Positions 43,869 to 52,117 of a stretch of DNA of 64,000 nucleotides are shown here, piece after piece. Position 1 is the first letter of the stretch; every line of letters starts with the position of its first letter. The position numbers were made by a program, and so were the translations under genes. The notes beneath the pieces were generated by a model. It did not search any database, had not been told where the DNA came from, and saw nothing but the letters and a program-made list of their open reading frames with translations. The stretch comes from an uncultured Prevotellaceae bacterium (GTDB lineage Bacteria; Bacteroidota; Bacteroidia; Bacteroidales; Muribaculaceae). The stretch covers positions 30,609 to 94,608 of the forward strand of contig CAMVKS010000003.1 of assembly GCA_947167995.1 (NCBI GenBank), given 5' to 3'.

Positions 43869-44873
43869 TCACTTAGTAAAGGACAATATAGTCCCACCCC
43901 ATGACAATCCCACACCAAAACCAGCAATCATAACTTTCATGCCAGGCTTGATGTCGCAGCGCTCCATGGCATCCTTTAATCCTATAAACACGGTTGAGGA
44001 TACAGTATTTCCTGTCTCTTCCATATTAATATAGAATTTCTCTTTAGGAATTTGCACAATCTTGCGAAGTGCATTCAACATAAAAGCATTGGCTTGATGA
44101 AAAACATAGTAATCCACGTTGCTGGTCGTCATTTTATTTTTTTCCAACAATTCATTTAGCAATCTTGGAACAGTATCTAAGGTGAAATTAAAAATAGCCC
44201 CGCCGTTCATATACAAATAATCATCTCGCCAAATGTGTTCCTGGTCGTCGACAACACATTTACCTGTGGGCTGTGGATTTCGTGATGCTCCCGTCTTGAG
44301 TATAAGGTTATTTGCTCCACTACCATCAGTCCCTAAAACAAATTTTTCTATCTTGGCAAACCCATTGTTTGAGACAAGGCAAGCCGCAGCACCATCGCCA
44401 AAAATCGAACGATTGCTTTTGTCTTGAGGATGCAGATATTTATTGTAAGTCTCAGAAGTGATTAGCAAAACATTGTGAGCAATACCAGCTTCAATCAGTC
44501 CTGTTGCCATCGCTAAACCATATACACACCCTGAGCAACCCAAGTTATAATCAAACGCACCAGAACTTGAGGGTATTCCAAGTCTATTTTGTAGCAGACA
44601 TGCAGTTGAAGGTAAAAAATAATCTGGACTCTGTGTACACAACATGATGAAATCGATGTCTTGTGGGTTGATGTCATGCTCTTCAAATAGTTTTCGAGCC
44701 GCTTTCTCGGCCATATCGCCAGCTGTTTCATCTTCAGCAGCGACATGACGGCTGTATACTCCTATTTTTTTAGCAACTTTATCTACGCTCCACTCTGGGA
44801 ATTCTGCTATGAGGTCTTCATTAGTCACCACATGCTCTGGCAGATAGTATGATATAGCTTTTATATATGCCAT
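43869..44873 (-). CDS. 3-oxoacyl-ACP synthase III (KAS III, FabH-like)
   Basis: Protein of 334 residues with the full Cys-His-Asn triad: NLGCSGCVYGLAMATG, FHQANAFML and TGNTVSSTV, the last resembling the FabH GNTSAAS motif. KAS III joins an acyl-CoA to malonyl-ACP. Here it stands in a polysaccharide operon upstream of a small ACP, so it may build a short acyl group such as a 3-oxo- or 3-hydroxy-acyl substituent; no ketoreductase is adjacent. A 142-nt gap separates it from the ACP gene. Confidence 0.9.
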   Translation of the reverse strand: MAYIKAISYYLPEHVVTNEDLIAEFPEWSVDKVAKKIGVYSRHVAAEDETAGDMAEKAARKLFEEHDINPQDIDFIMLCTQSPDYFLPSTACLLQNRLGIPSSSGAFDYNLGCSGCVYGLAMATGLIEAGIAHNVLLITSETYNKYLHPQDKSNRSIFGDGAAACLVSNNGFAKIEKFVLGTDGSGANNLILKTGASRNPQPTGKCVVDDQEHIWRDDYLYMNGGAIFNFTLDTVPRLLNELLEKNKMTTSNVDYYVFHQANAFMLNALRKIVQIPKEKFYINMEETGNTVSSTVFIGLKDAMERCDIKPGMKVMIAGFGVGLSWGGTILSFTK

Positions 44874-44917
44874 AATTGAAAAATGTCTTATTTAAATAAT
44901 GATGATTGCATCAAATA

Positions 44918-45976
44918 TCAATATAAATCAAAGATGCGAGAGTACAAATCGAGATAATCTATTTCTTGTGAAGTTGAATCAATTTCTTGATTATTATTTT
45001 CACAAGACAAAACAACGTCAATAAGACTATTGATGTCGCGAGTTTTAAATAGCAACACTCCTTTGGGCCTTTTGACAACATCACTTGCTATGACTGTTTT
45101 TTTCATATAAAGGCCTTCGCGAATTGAAATAGCATCGCCGTCGGTGTTGGTGGTACGCAACACTATGTCAGACATTGTTATCAGTCGCACGTAGGATAAT
45201 TGCTCATTTAAAATCAAGAAATTATTTTCAATTTTAAGTTCAGCGACTTTCTGCTTATAGGACTCAAGCATTTGATTTTGAACATCAGAATAGGTCATAG
45301 CAATGAAAACCAAATAATAATTGCTTTTCCCCATTTCAAGAAGCTTGGATATTAAGTCAATACACATATCCATGCCATAAAGATCCTCACCGTTACGCAT
45401 AACGAGCCTTGAGGCATTCGAAATCATCAAAATTGAATTTTCACTTTTCCGTGCATTGTTTATCCAATCTTTTACATGTGACGGTATTTCGGGCTCTTCA
45501 TCCATAATAGGAGGTAAAAATGCCGGAATTAGATGTAATTTAGAGGCATTGATATGTTTTTTTAAAAAATCAAGAGTTTTATCATTTACCACAATCACAT
45601 CATCGCACAATTTAAGTGCTGCAATAGTAATTCTTTTGTGTTTCTCTATTGTTAAATCACGGTGAATAGTAACTATGGTTTTGCGAAATAACAGTCGGCT
45701 TGCCAGGATGTTGCATATCCTCAATATAAAAACACTGCTATTAATATATACTACATTAGACTTGAGAATTTTGCCTAAATATTTAAATAAGTTAAGACTT
45801 CTTATGTTAAACACTCCATCCCAGCGAATTCTCCCCTCATCAACATAATCAATCAATGCAGCATCTTTTAATAAGCTGACTAAACGTCTTAGATGAATCG
45901 AAACGCCACCTACATTGTTGTGAGGTGCTGGTCCTATAATGAGCAGTCGTTTCTTTTTAGCAACATTCTTGCGCAT
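44918..45976 (-). CDS. Glycosyltransferase, GT-B type (family 4-like)
   Basis: The track start at 46021 is a TTG that overlaps the previous gene; ATG 45976 (MRKNVAKKKRLLIIGPAPHNNVGGVSIHLRRLV) gives 352 residues and leaves 22 nt. The GGVSIH loop near the N-terminus and a C-terminal half with SDIVLRTTNTDGDAISIREGLYMKKTVIA (EX7E-like region) fit GT4. Donor and acceptor are not known. Confidence 0.82.
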   Translation of the reverse strand: MRKNVAKKKRLLIIGPAPHNNVGGVSIHLRRLVSLLKDAALIDYVDEGRIRWDGVFNIRSLNLFKYLGKILKSNVVYINSSVFILRICNILASRLLFRKTIVTIHRDLTIEKHKRITIAALKLCDDVIVVNDKTLDFLKKHINASKLHLIPAFLPPIMDEEPEIPSHVKDWINNARKSENSILMISNASRLVMRNGEDLYGMDMCIDLISKLLEMGKSNYYLVFIAMTYSDVQNQMLESYKQKVAELKIENNFLILNEQLSYVRLITMSDIVLRTTNTDGDAISIREGLYMKKTVIASDVVKRPKGVLLFKTRDINSLIDVVLSCENNNQEIDSTSQEIDYLDLYSRIFDLY

Positions 45977-45998
45977 GTTTATAATAGCTGAAATCTTT

Positions 45999-47246
45999 CT
46001 AATAAATTGGTCTCCAACCAAAGTCCTTCACAGTCTCAAGAGTGCTATCCCAAACACTAAAGAAATTACCGAAAATTAAATCTAAATGAAATAAATACTC
46101 ACGCTGTTCAACAATTGGTGTTGCTGCGGCATAAAGCAATGGAGGCACTACAAAAATAGAAATAAGATATACTTTGTTATGTATTTGGTTAGCATGAATA
46201 ACGGACATAGCAAATAAATAGGTATAGAAAAATAATACGGCAACTTGATAAAAACGATCGTAAAAAATTAAATCTCCATATCCGAAATTTGCTATTGTAT
46301 AGGCTGTCAACGCATAAGTAAACAAGGCAACATACCTGCGGTCTTTAAAAGCCTTGTATTTCCATAGAAAGTATAGAATAATTAAACCTGCAAAAAAGAG
46401 AATATCATTTCTATGACGATAGAAGAAATTGCCATTAGCGCGTACCTCGGCCATTGTATCTCTTACGTTATTACGGATTCTCTCATCGGTAATACCTTCT
46501 CCTAAATTTCTTGTTATGGGCACATACTTTAGCATTAATGGTACGAAGTCAATGTCCTGGAAATGAACAATAATTGATGCCACCAGCAACAAAATTCGAC
46601 TTAGCACCCCAGTATACCTCAAGACAAAGTCAAGTAAGAAAATCAAAACAAGAGTAATAAGGCTAAAATGAAAAAGAGGTGTTACTAAAAGTGCTAATAA
46701 GTAAATCTTTTTATTTGTATTTATATATTTTAAATAGAAAGCCGCAAAATAAAACACACCAGTTCTGAATCTTAAACCAAGGAACCAATAGTATTCAATA
46801 ATAAAAGTTATCGTTAACATCAACAAAGCATTTAAGATTGTTAATTTGTAATTATTATAGAACACCTTAAGTTGCCTGAAGAAGAATATGAAAAATGCAG
46901 CATATACAGCGCAAGCAGCACCACCAAAGATTCTTGGGGAATAAGAAATACGAGACATAATCAATTTAAAAAATACATGATATATATCTTTCCCCATTAT
47001 AAAAATACGTTCATCGTTTAAGATTTCATTAATGCCCCTGCCTGCATAAAGAATCATCATATCATTATGATGATGCAACAAGTCTGATACATAGTGAATA
47101 TGAGAGCCAAAATAAAATGCAAAGATTATGAAAAAGAGCTGCGAAATCTCACTTTTGTAGAATCTTATACTTACAAACAGGCTTGTGATTGGAGATATGA
47201 GCATCACAATACACTGAAATATAAAATATTTACCTTTACTATACAT
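45999..47246 (-). CDS. Membrane protein of the EpsG/Wzy polymerase type
   Basis: Protein of 415 residues with about 10 or more membrane segments and few conserved residues outside them. The HIHYVSDLLHHHNDMMILY loop after the second segment resembles the EpsG pattern. Proteins like this in Wzy-dependent operons polymerise the repeat unit on the periplasmic face. It starts 8 nt after the GT2 gene. A second EpsG-like protein lies at 48275, and which one is the polymerase is open. Confidence 0.72.
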   Translation of the reverse strand: MYSKGKYFIFQCIVMLISPITSLFVSIRFYKSEISQLFFIIFAFYFGSHIHYVSDLLHHHNDMMILYAGRGINEILNDERIFIMGKDIYHVFFKLIMSRISYSPRIFGGAACAVYAAFFIFFFRQLKVFYNNYKLTILNALLMLTITFIIEYYWFLGLRFRTGVFYFAAFYLKYINTNKKIYLLALLVTPLFHFSLITLVLIFLLDFVLRYTGVLSRILLLVASIIVHFQDIDFVPLMLKYVPITRNLGEGITDERIRNNVRDTMAEVRANGNFFYRHRNDILFFAGLIILYFLWKYKAFKDRRYVALFTYALTAYTIANFGYGDLIFYDRFYQVAVLFFYTYLFAMSVIHANQIHNKVYLISIFVVPPLLYAAATPIVEQREYLFHLDLIFGNFFSVWDSTLETVKDFGWRPIY

Positions 47247-47254
47247 AATATTTA

Positions 47255-48265
47255 TTAGGCCTTCGATGTATTCTTGCTCTTATTATAACCAGAATATAGA
47301 TCTATCATATACCTTATTATTGAAACAATCCATGGCATGCCAAGTTTTTTAGCATATAATGCGACTTTATAATAGAATGGAATATAATTATTGGTCTTAA
47401 TAAGCGAAATGGGCATTTCTTTCAACAAAACCTGTAAATCTTTATCATCTGGTTTATATATTAGTAAAGATGCAGTGACGCCAACTTTGAATGTTTTAAT
47501 GCCACTAACAATCACTTCATCGGCTTCATGAGTCTTGAAAAAATCCTCAACAAGTCTCAGAACGGCTTTAAGCATAGGCATCAAAACACGCTGATTAACT
47601 TTCGACAGAGAGTTTTTTCTTTTGCGATAATAATACAGTGATTCGTCGACAAATTCAACTTTATTTGCAAAATAAACCATTCTAAAGGTTATTGATTTAT
47701 CTTCCAATAATCGAAAACAGTCGTCGGGATATAAATTATTTTCGGCAATTATCGCTTTTTTTACTAATTTATTCCACAAGCCATTGTGAATTGAACCGAT
47801 TAGCAGACGTCTAATTAACTCATTGCATCCCACTTGCTGAAGATGTGTATTTAACTTTATCTTATCTTCATAGACATTGGAAAAATTACAAATGACTATA
47901 TCGCTTTGAGATTCCAATGCTTTATCAAGCATTCTTTCAATAAATCTGGAGTCAACATAATCATCACTGTCTACATGAATAAGGTATTCTCCAGTAGCAT
48001 TCTTCATACATATTCGTCTGCTATAGGCTACTCCTTTATTTTCATCATTCTCAAAAATCCTGCATTGCTTTTCACGTTGTGGGTATTCATGAATCAAAGC
48101 CTTTAGCAAATCCACACTACCATCGGTTGAGGCATCATCGACAAATAAATACTCAATATTGGGATGAGTCTGTTTCATGAGAGATCTTACGCATTGCTCC
48201 AAATATTGCGTAGAGTTATAGATGGGAACGATGATTGAAACCTTTACCGCATTAGATTGTTCCAT
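47255..48265 (-). CDS. Glycosyltransferase family 2
   Basis: GT-A transferase of 336 residues. VSIIVPIYNSTQYLEQCVRSLMKQTHPNIEYLFVDDASTDGS and the DSDDYVD motif mark the nucleotide-sugar site. It lies 9 nt after the EpsG-like gene and 8 nt before the Wzy-like one, so it belongs to the same operon. The donor is not predictable from sequence. Confidence 0.9.
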   Translation of the reverse strand: MEQSNAVKVSIIVPIYNSTQYLEQCVRSLMKQTHPNIEYLFVDDASTDGSVDLLKALIHEYPQREKQCRIFENDENKGVAYSRRICMKNATGEYLIHVDSDDYVDSRFIERMLDKALESQSDIVICNFSNVYEDKIKLNTHLQQVGCNELIRRLLIGSIHNGLWNKLVKKAIIAENNLYPDDCFRLLEDKSITFRMVYFANKVEFVDESLYYYRKRKNSLSKVNQRVLMPMLKAVLRLVEDFFKTHEADEVIVSGIKTFKVGVTASLLIYKPDDKDLQVLLKEMPISLIKTNNYIPFYYKVALYAKKLGMPWIVSIIRYMIDLYSGYNKSKNTSKA

Positions 48266-48274
48266 TATATATAA

Positions 48275-49444
48275 TTATAACGAGGTGTTTAAAAATAAAT
48301 GATAAAGAAATGGCACTGCAGTGCGCGTGGGATGATATACGGCCTTGAATACTGCAATATAAGAATAACTGAAATTTAAAACTGATACAAAAACAAGCAT
48401 CAGGTAATTCTTGGTCTTAAGCAAATAACAAAGAATGTAGGCAGTAATAATAATTTTGAAAATCAAAAAGTACTCAACTGGCCGCAAGATGAAATGTGTT
48501 GTGTTCATCAGCAGATTACTCACACACATTCCCACAAATGCCATCAGAAAATAAAAAGGCAACAATGAGTCTTCTTTAAAATACTTTTTTATATTTGGAT
48601 AAAACCATATTATTGCTATCTCACTTATTAATACCAAGATGCGAAGTCGTCCCCATTTAAAAGTTCTCAACTGGTTCTTGACATTAGGGTCGTCAAGATT
48701 ATTATAATTCTCATAACCAGTTAGATTCAAGAACCATTCATAATTGGTGAAATATTTTATCCAAAATGGGAAAGCCCCAACAAGTACAAAAGCAGCAAAA
48801 ATTGCAAGGAGGCCCCATTTGTTTGGTGACTTTTCTCCAAACCTAATAAATGCAAAGAAATAAATGGGAAGGAGCATCAATGCCGACTTGTGAAGAAATG
48901 CACAAAGAATTACAATCAAGGCATATAACCAAAACTTGCGATTCTGTATTAATGGTATAATTGCTACAAATATACTTATCACAACACTTTGCCGCACCAT
49001 ATTCATCCAGGTCACGAAATAAGGACCTAACATTAATCCAAGCCCAACCCAGCACAACAAGTGTTTATGATTTCGGAGTCCAAAGTAGAGAAAACCTATC
49101 TGCAACAACGCCCAAAATGCAAAGTAGAAAAAATAATGTGCATGACACCAAGCAAAGAGTTTTGAAATCCACTCAAAGCCATATTCAAAGTTATGACGAC
49201 TGAATTCCCCAGTCTCTTGTAAATGCAGATACTGATTAAGATACATTGCATGATCATAACCTGTGTGGTAGCGCGCACCAGCTACGACAGCAAAGATAAA
49301 GATAGACAATAGTATCTCCCAGCTGTAGAACGGCAGCACCTCCCCTCCATTCACAAGGAGCTGTTGTTCTCTTTTATTGACATGCCACCCTAAGAAAAAC
49401 AAGATTGCACCAGTCAAACTATATACTAACAAGCTTAGCAGCAT
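48275..49444 (-). CDS. EpsG family membrane protein
   Basis: Protein of 389 residues with about 10 membrane segments; the region GARYHTGYDHAMYLNQYLHLQE after the second segment matches the EpsG pattern. It probably polymerises or helps assemble the polysaccharide. Its first 25 residues are nearly repeated by the 47-residue remnant at 50726-50869, so a second copy once existed just downstream of wecC. Confidence 0.82.
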   Translation of the reverse strand: MLLSLLVYSLTGAILFFLGWHVNKREQQLLVNGGEVLPFYSWEILLSIFIFAVVAGARYHTGYDHAMYLNQYLHLQETGEFSRHNFEYGFEWISKLFAWCHAHYFFYFAFWALLQIGFLYFGLRNHKHLLCWVGLGLMLGPYFVTWMNMVRQSVVISIFVAIIPLIQNRKFWLYALIVILCAFLHKSALMLLPIYFFAFIRFGEKSPNKWGLLAIFAAFVLVGAFPFWIKYFTNYEWFLNLTGYENYNNLDDPNVKNQLRTFKWGRLRILVLISEIAIIWFYPNIKKYFKEDSLLPFYFLMAFVGMCVSNLLMNTTHFILRPVEYFLIFKIIITAYILCYLLKTKNYLMLVFVSVLNFSYSYIAVFKAVYHPTRTAVPFLYHLFLNTSL

Positions 49445-49536
49445 CCGCTTTTTAAGAACTTACTAATGAATAATTAGAATCGCTACACCCCCACCCATTC
49501 TATTTTTTAGTAAACCGCTTTTTGCGACATCTTTTT

Positions 49537-50595
49537 TTATAGAAATTTCGTTATGAGTGCATTAACTGTCAGCCATAATATAAGCATAATTGTTAAAACA
49601 ACTGTAACTCCCAAATAATTTGACAAATATATAGAAGTTCCGGTCAAGAAAATAAAAACCAGTAACTCCACAATTAATGTTACATGTTGGGAAAGACCTA
49701 ACCTGAGCAACTTGTGGTGAAAATGATTGTCATCTGCATTAAAAGGATTCCGCCCATTTATTAAACGATATAATACAACATTAACAACATCAAAGCATGG
49801 AAGAATAAGAGGAGAAAATGCAACAATAAATGAATTTTTATGTATTAACACAGGTGTTTGAGGAGCACAGTTGACCACTATAGCCAAGACACAAAGTACA
49901 AGCCCAAGCACTGTAGAGCCTGTATCACCCATAAATGTCTTATTATGACTGGATGCTTTGCCCTTAAAGTTAAAATAGAAGAAAGGCAACAAAACACCAA
50001 TAAATGATACAGGTAGAAGAACTTTATAGTCACCATTTGTGTATAATATCACCGAATAATATATAAAAGACAGAATTGCTATACTTGAAGATAGGCCATC
50101 GATTCCATCAATAAAATTAAACGCATTGATACTCAAAATTATTAGAAATATTGTTACACATAATCCAAACGTATATGGAAGATCATATAGTCCTAAGAGT
50201 CCATGAAAATTATTCAATAAGAACCCCGTCAAGCACAAAACAAGTCCAGCAATAAACTGGAATATGAATTTTGTACGATAACGAAGTCCTTTAATATCAT
50301 CAGCTATGCCTAAGATATACAAGATAAATATCGATGCTACCAAACCTAATACAGGCATAGTACTTCCAACAGAAAATCCTTTACTGCCAAGAATTAAGCA
50401 ACCAGTAATGAATGATACAATAGCGACTGGCACAAAAGCCACTCCACCAAGTCGTGGGATATCTCCTTTATGAATTTTTCTCTTTGTGTGTAAATCAAAC
50501 AAATTATGATTATAAGCATATTTCATAATCAACCTTATCAAAAATGCTGATAAAGAACAACTTATAATCAAAACTACTATGATTGAAGATAACAT
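49537..50595 (-). CDS. wecA: Undecaprenyl-phosphate N-acetylhexosamine-1-phosphate transferase (WecA/MraY family)
   Basis: Inner-membrane enzyme of 352 residues that starts glycan synthesis by moving a HexNAc-1-phosphate to undecaprenyl phosphate. About 10-11 membrane segments are present, with the metal- and substrate-site motifs ADDIKGLRYRTK, NAFNFIDGIDGLSSS, FMGDTGSTVLG and the His loop HFHHKLLRLGLS. The last suits the WecA rather than the MraY branch. UDP-GlcNAc is the likely donor. It follows the wecC gene and the EpsG remnant. Confidence 0.9.
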   Translation of the reverse strand: MLSSIIVVLIISCSLSAFLIRLIMKYAYNHNLFDLHTKRKIHKGDIPRLGGVAFVPVAIVSFITGCLILGSKGFSVGSTMPVLGLVASIFILYILGIADDIKGLRYRTKFIFQFIAGLVLCLTGFLLNNFHGLLGLYDLPYTFGLCVTIFLIILSINAFNFIDGIDGLSSSIAILSFIYYSVILYTNGDYKVLLPVSFIGVLLPFFYFNFKGKASSHNKTFMGDTGSTVLGLVLCVLAIVVNCAPQTPVLIHKNSFIVAFSPLILPCFDVVNVVLYRLINGRNPFNADDNHFHHKLLRLGLSQHVTLIVELLVFIFLTGTSIYLSNYLGVTVVLTIMLILWLTVNALITKFL

Positions 50596-50725
50596 GATTA
50601 CTATTTTATAACCTTAAATTTCTTTTCTTAGAGTTTAAATTTAAATGATTTTATCCAAATTAATCTCACTCTTATCTCAGGCACAACAAGATATAATTCA
50701 GTGTTAAAATGAATGTCAGTTGCTT

Positions 50726-50869
50726 TTATAGAAACCAACAACAAGAGAACAACCTCACACTTACGAACAGCACTTTATAACTGCCCTTAAGCAGAGATTG
50801 TAACTCAGATTTATTGACATGCCACCCAAAGAAAATCAGGTTGCTATATAATTGTAGGCTTAGTAACAT
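50726..50869 (-). pseudogene. Truncated EpsG remnant (47 residues) between wecC and wecA
   Basis: This ORF is below the track cutoff. It starts at an ATG directly after the wecC stop (TAGATG), reads MLLSLQLYSNLIFFGWHVNK and ends at a TAA after 47 codons. The first 20 or so residues closely match the start of the intact EpsG protein at 48275-49444 (MLLSLLVYSLTGAILFFLGWHVNK), and the DNA for GGGTGGCATGTCAATAAA is identical in both. The reading frame then loses similarity. It is a left-over 5' end of an EpsG gene copy, from duplication and deletion or from replacement of a capsule segment. Confidence 0.8.
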
Positions 50870-52075
50870 CTATTTTTTGAAGATGCCACAAAAGTCAAGA
50901 ATAACCTTATCATCACGCCATTCAAGCTGCTTGAACTCATCATGAGCTGTCAAGAATACTACAATGTCTGCTTTCTCGTAGGCCTCTTTAAATGGCGTGA
51001 GTTTGAACACTTTATGTTCATTGATATTGGGCTCAACAACGAGAAAATCAGCATTGTTCTTGCTCTGCATAACCTCGGTAGTAATTCGTTTGGCAGGAGA
51101 TTCACGCAGGTCATCAATATTTGGCTTGAAGGCAAGGCCCATCATTGCAACGACTGGCTTGCGATGGTTCTCAAGTTCAAACTCAAGCATCGCGTTCTTC
51201 ACACGCTCAGCACACCATTGTGCTTTGTAGTTATTAATTTCACGGGCTTGAGCAATGATTCTTGCCTGTTTGGGATAAGCAGCAGTGATAAAATAAGGAT
51301 CCACAGCTATGCAGTGCCCTCCAACTCCACATCCAGGCTGAAGGATATTTACACGCGGATGCTTGTTGGCTAGATTAATCAAATCCCACACGTTGATGCC
51401 AGCCTGTTCGCATATCATCGATAGCTCATTGGCGAATGCAATCTGCACATCACGGCTTGAGTTCTCGGTTAGTTTGCATAACTCTGCGGTGCGAGCATTG
51501 GTTCGGTGAAGCATGCCAGTTACAAACTGTGAATAAAATTCTATAGCATGAGTAGTTGATTCTTCATCAATGCCACCAATCACACGGTCATTGTTAACAA
51601 GCTCATAGATCACATTGCCAGGCAGTACACGTTCTGGACAGTAAGCTATATGAATAGATCCTTTTAATTCTGGACGCTCACTGAATATATACTCAGCCAT
51701 CTGCTCAGTAGTGCCCACTGGTGATGTCGATTCTATAACAAACAAATCGCCAGGTTTAAGAAGTGGCATCACCATGCTTGTTGCATTTTTGACATAAGAA
51801 ATATCAGGCTCATGATCGCCCTTAAATGGAGTGGGTACAACAATAAAATAAGCATCACTCACAACTGGGCTTGATGTGGCTGTGAATTTCCCTGACGCCA
51901 GTACTTGTTGCAGTAATTCCTCCAATCCAGGTTCTACGATGTGCAGATGTCCTTTTAAAGTTTCTTCAACAACTTTTGCATTGATATCAACACCAGTCAC
52001 ATCAACACCATGTTTTGCTGCTATTATCGCTGTGGGAAGGCCAATGTAGCCCAGTCCCATGAAACAAGCTTTCAT
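50870..52075 (-). CDS. wecC: UDP-N-acetyl-D-mannosamine dehydrogenase type nucleotide-sugar dehydrogenase
   Basis: Oxidises UDP-ManNAc to UDP-ManNAcA with NAD+. The 401 residues have the Rossmann start CFMGLGYIGLPTA, the VIESTSPVGTT and YCPERVLPG segments and the catalytic Cys in GCGVGGHCIAVDPYF. WecC identity rests on overall pattern (HxVDxFI-type residues are not decisive); UDP-glucose as substrate is less likely given wecB. 42 nt after wzc. Confidence 0.9.
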   Translation of the reverse strand: MKACFMGLGYIGLPTAIIAAKHGVDVTGVDINAKVVEETLKGHLHIVEPGLEELLQQVLASGKFTATSSPVVSDAYFIVVPTPFKGDHEPDISYVKNATSMVMPLLKPGDLFVIESTSPVGTTEQMAEYIFSERPELKGSIHIAYCPERVLPGNVIYELVNNDRVIGGIDEESTTHAIEFYSQFVTGMLHRTNARTAELCKLTENSSRDVQIAFANELSMICEQAGINVWDLINLANKHPRVNILQPGCGVGGHCIAVDPYFITAAYPKQARIIAQAREINNYKAQWCAERVKNAMLEFELENHRKPVVAMMGLAFKPNIDDLRESPAKRITTEVMQSKNNADFLVVEPNINEHKVFKLTPFKEAYEKADIVVFLTAHDEFKQLEWRDDKVILDFCGIFKK

Positions 52076-52117
52076 TTTATAAATGCAATTTATTTAACTT
52101 ATTTATTTGTGTTACTT

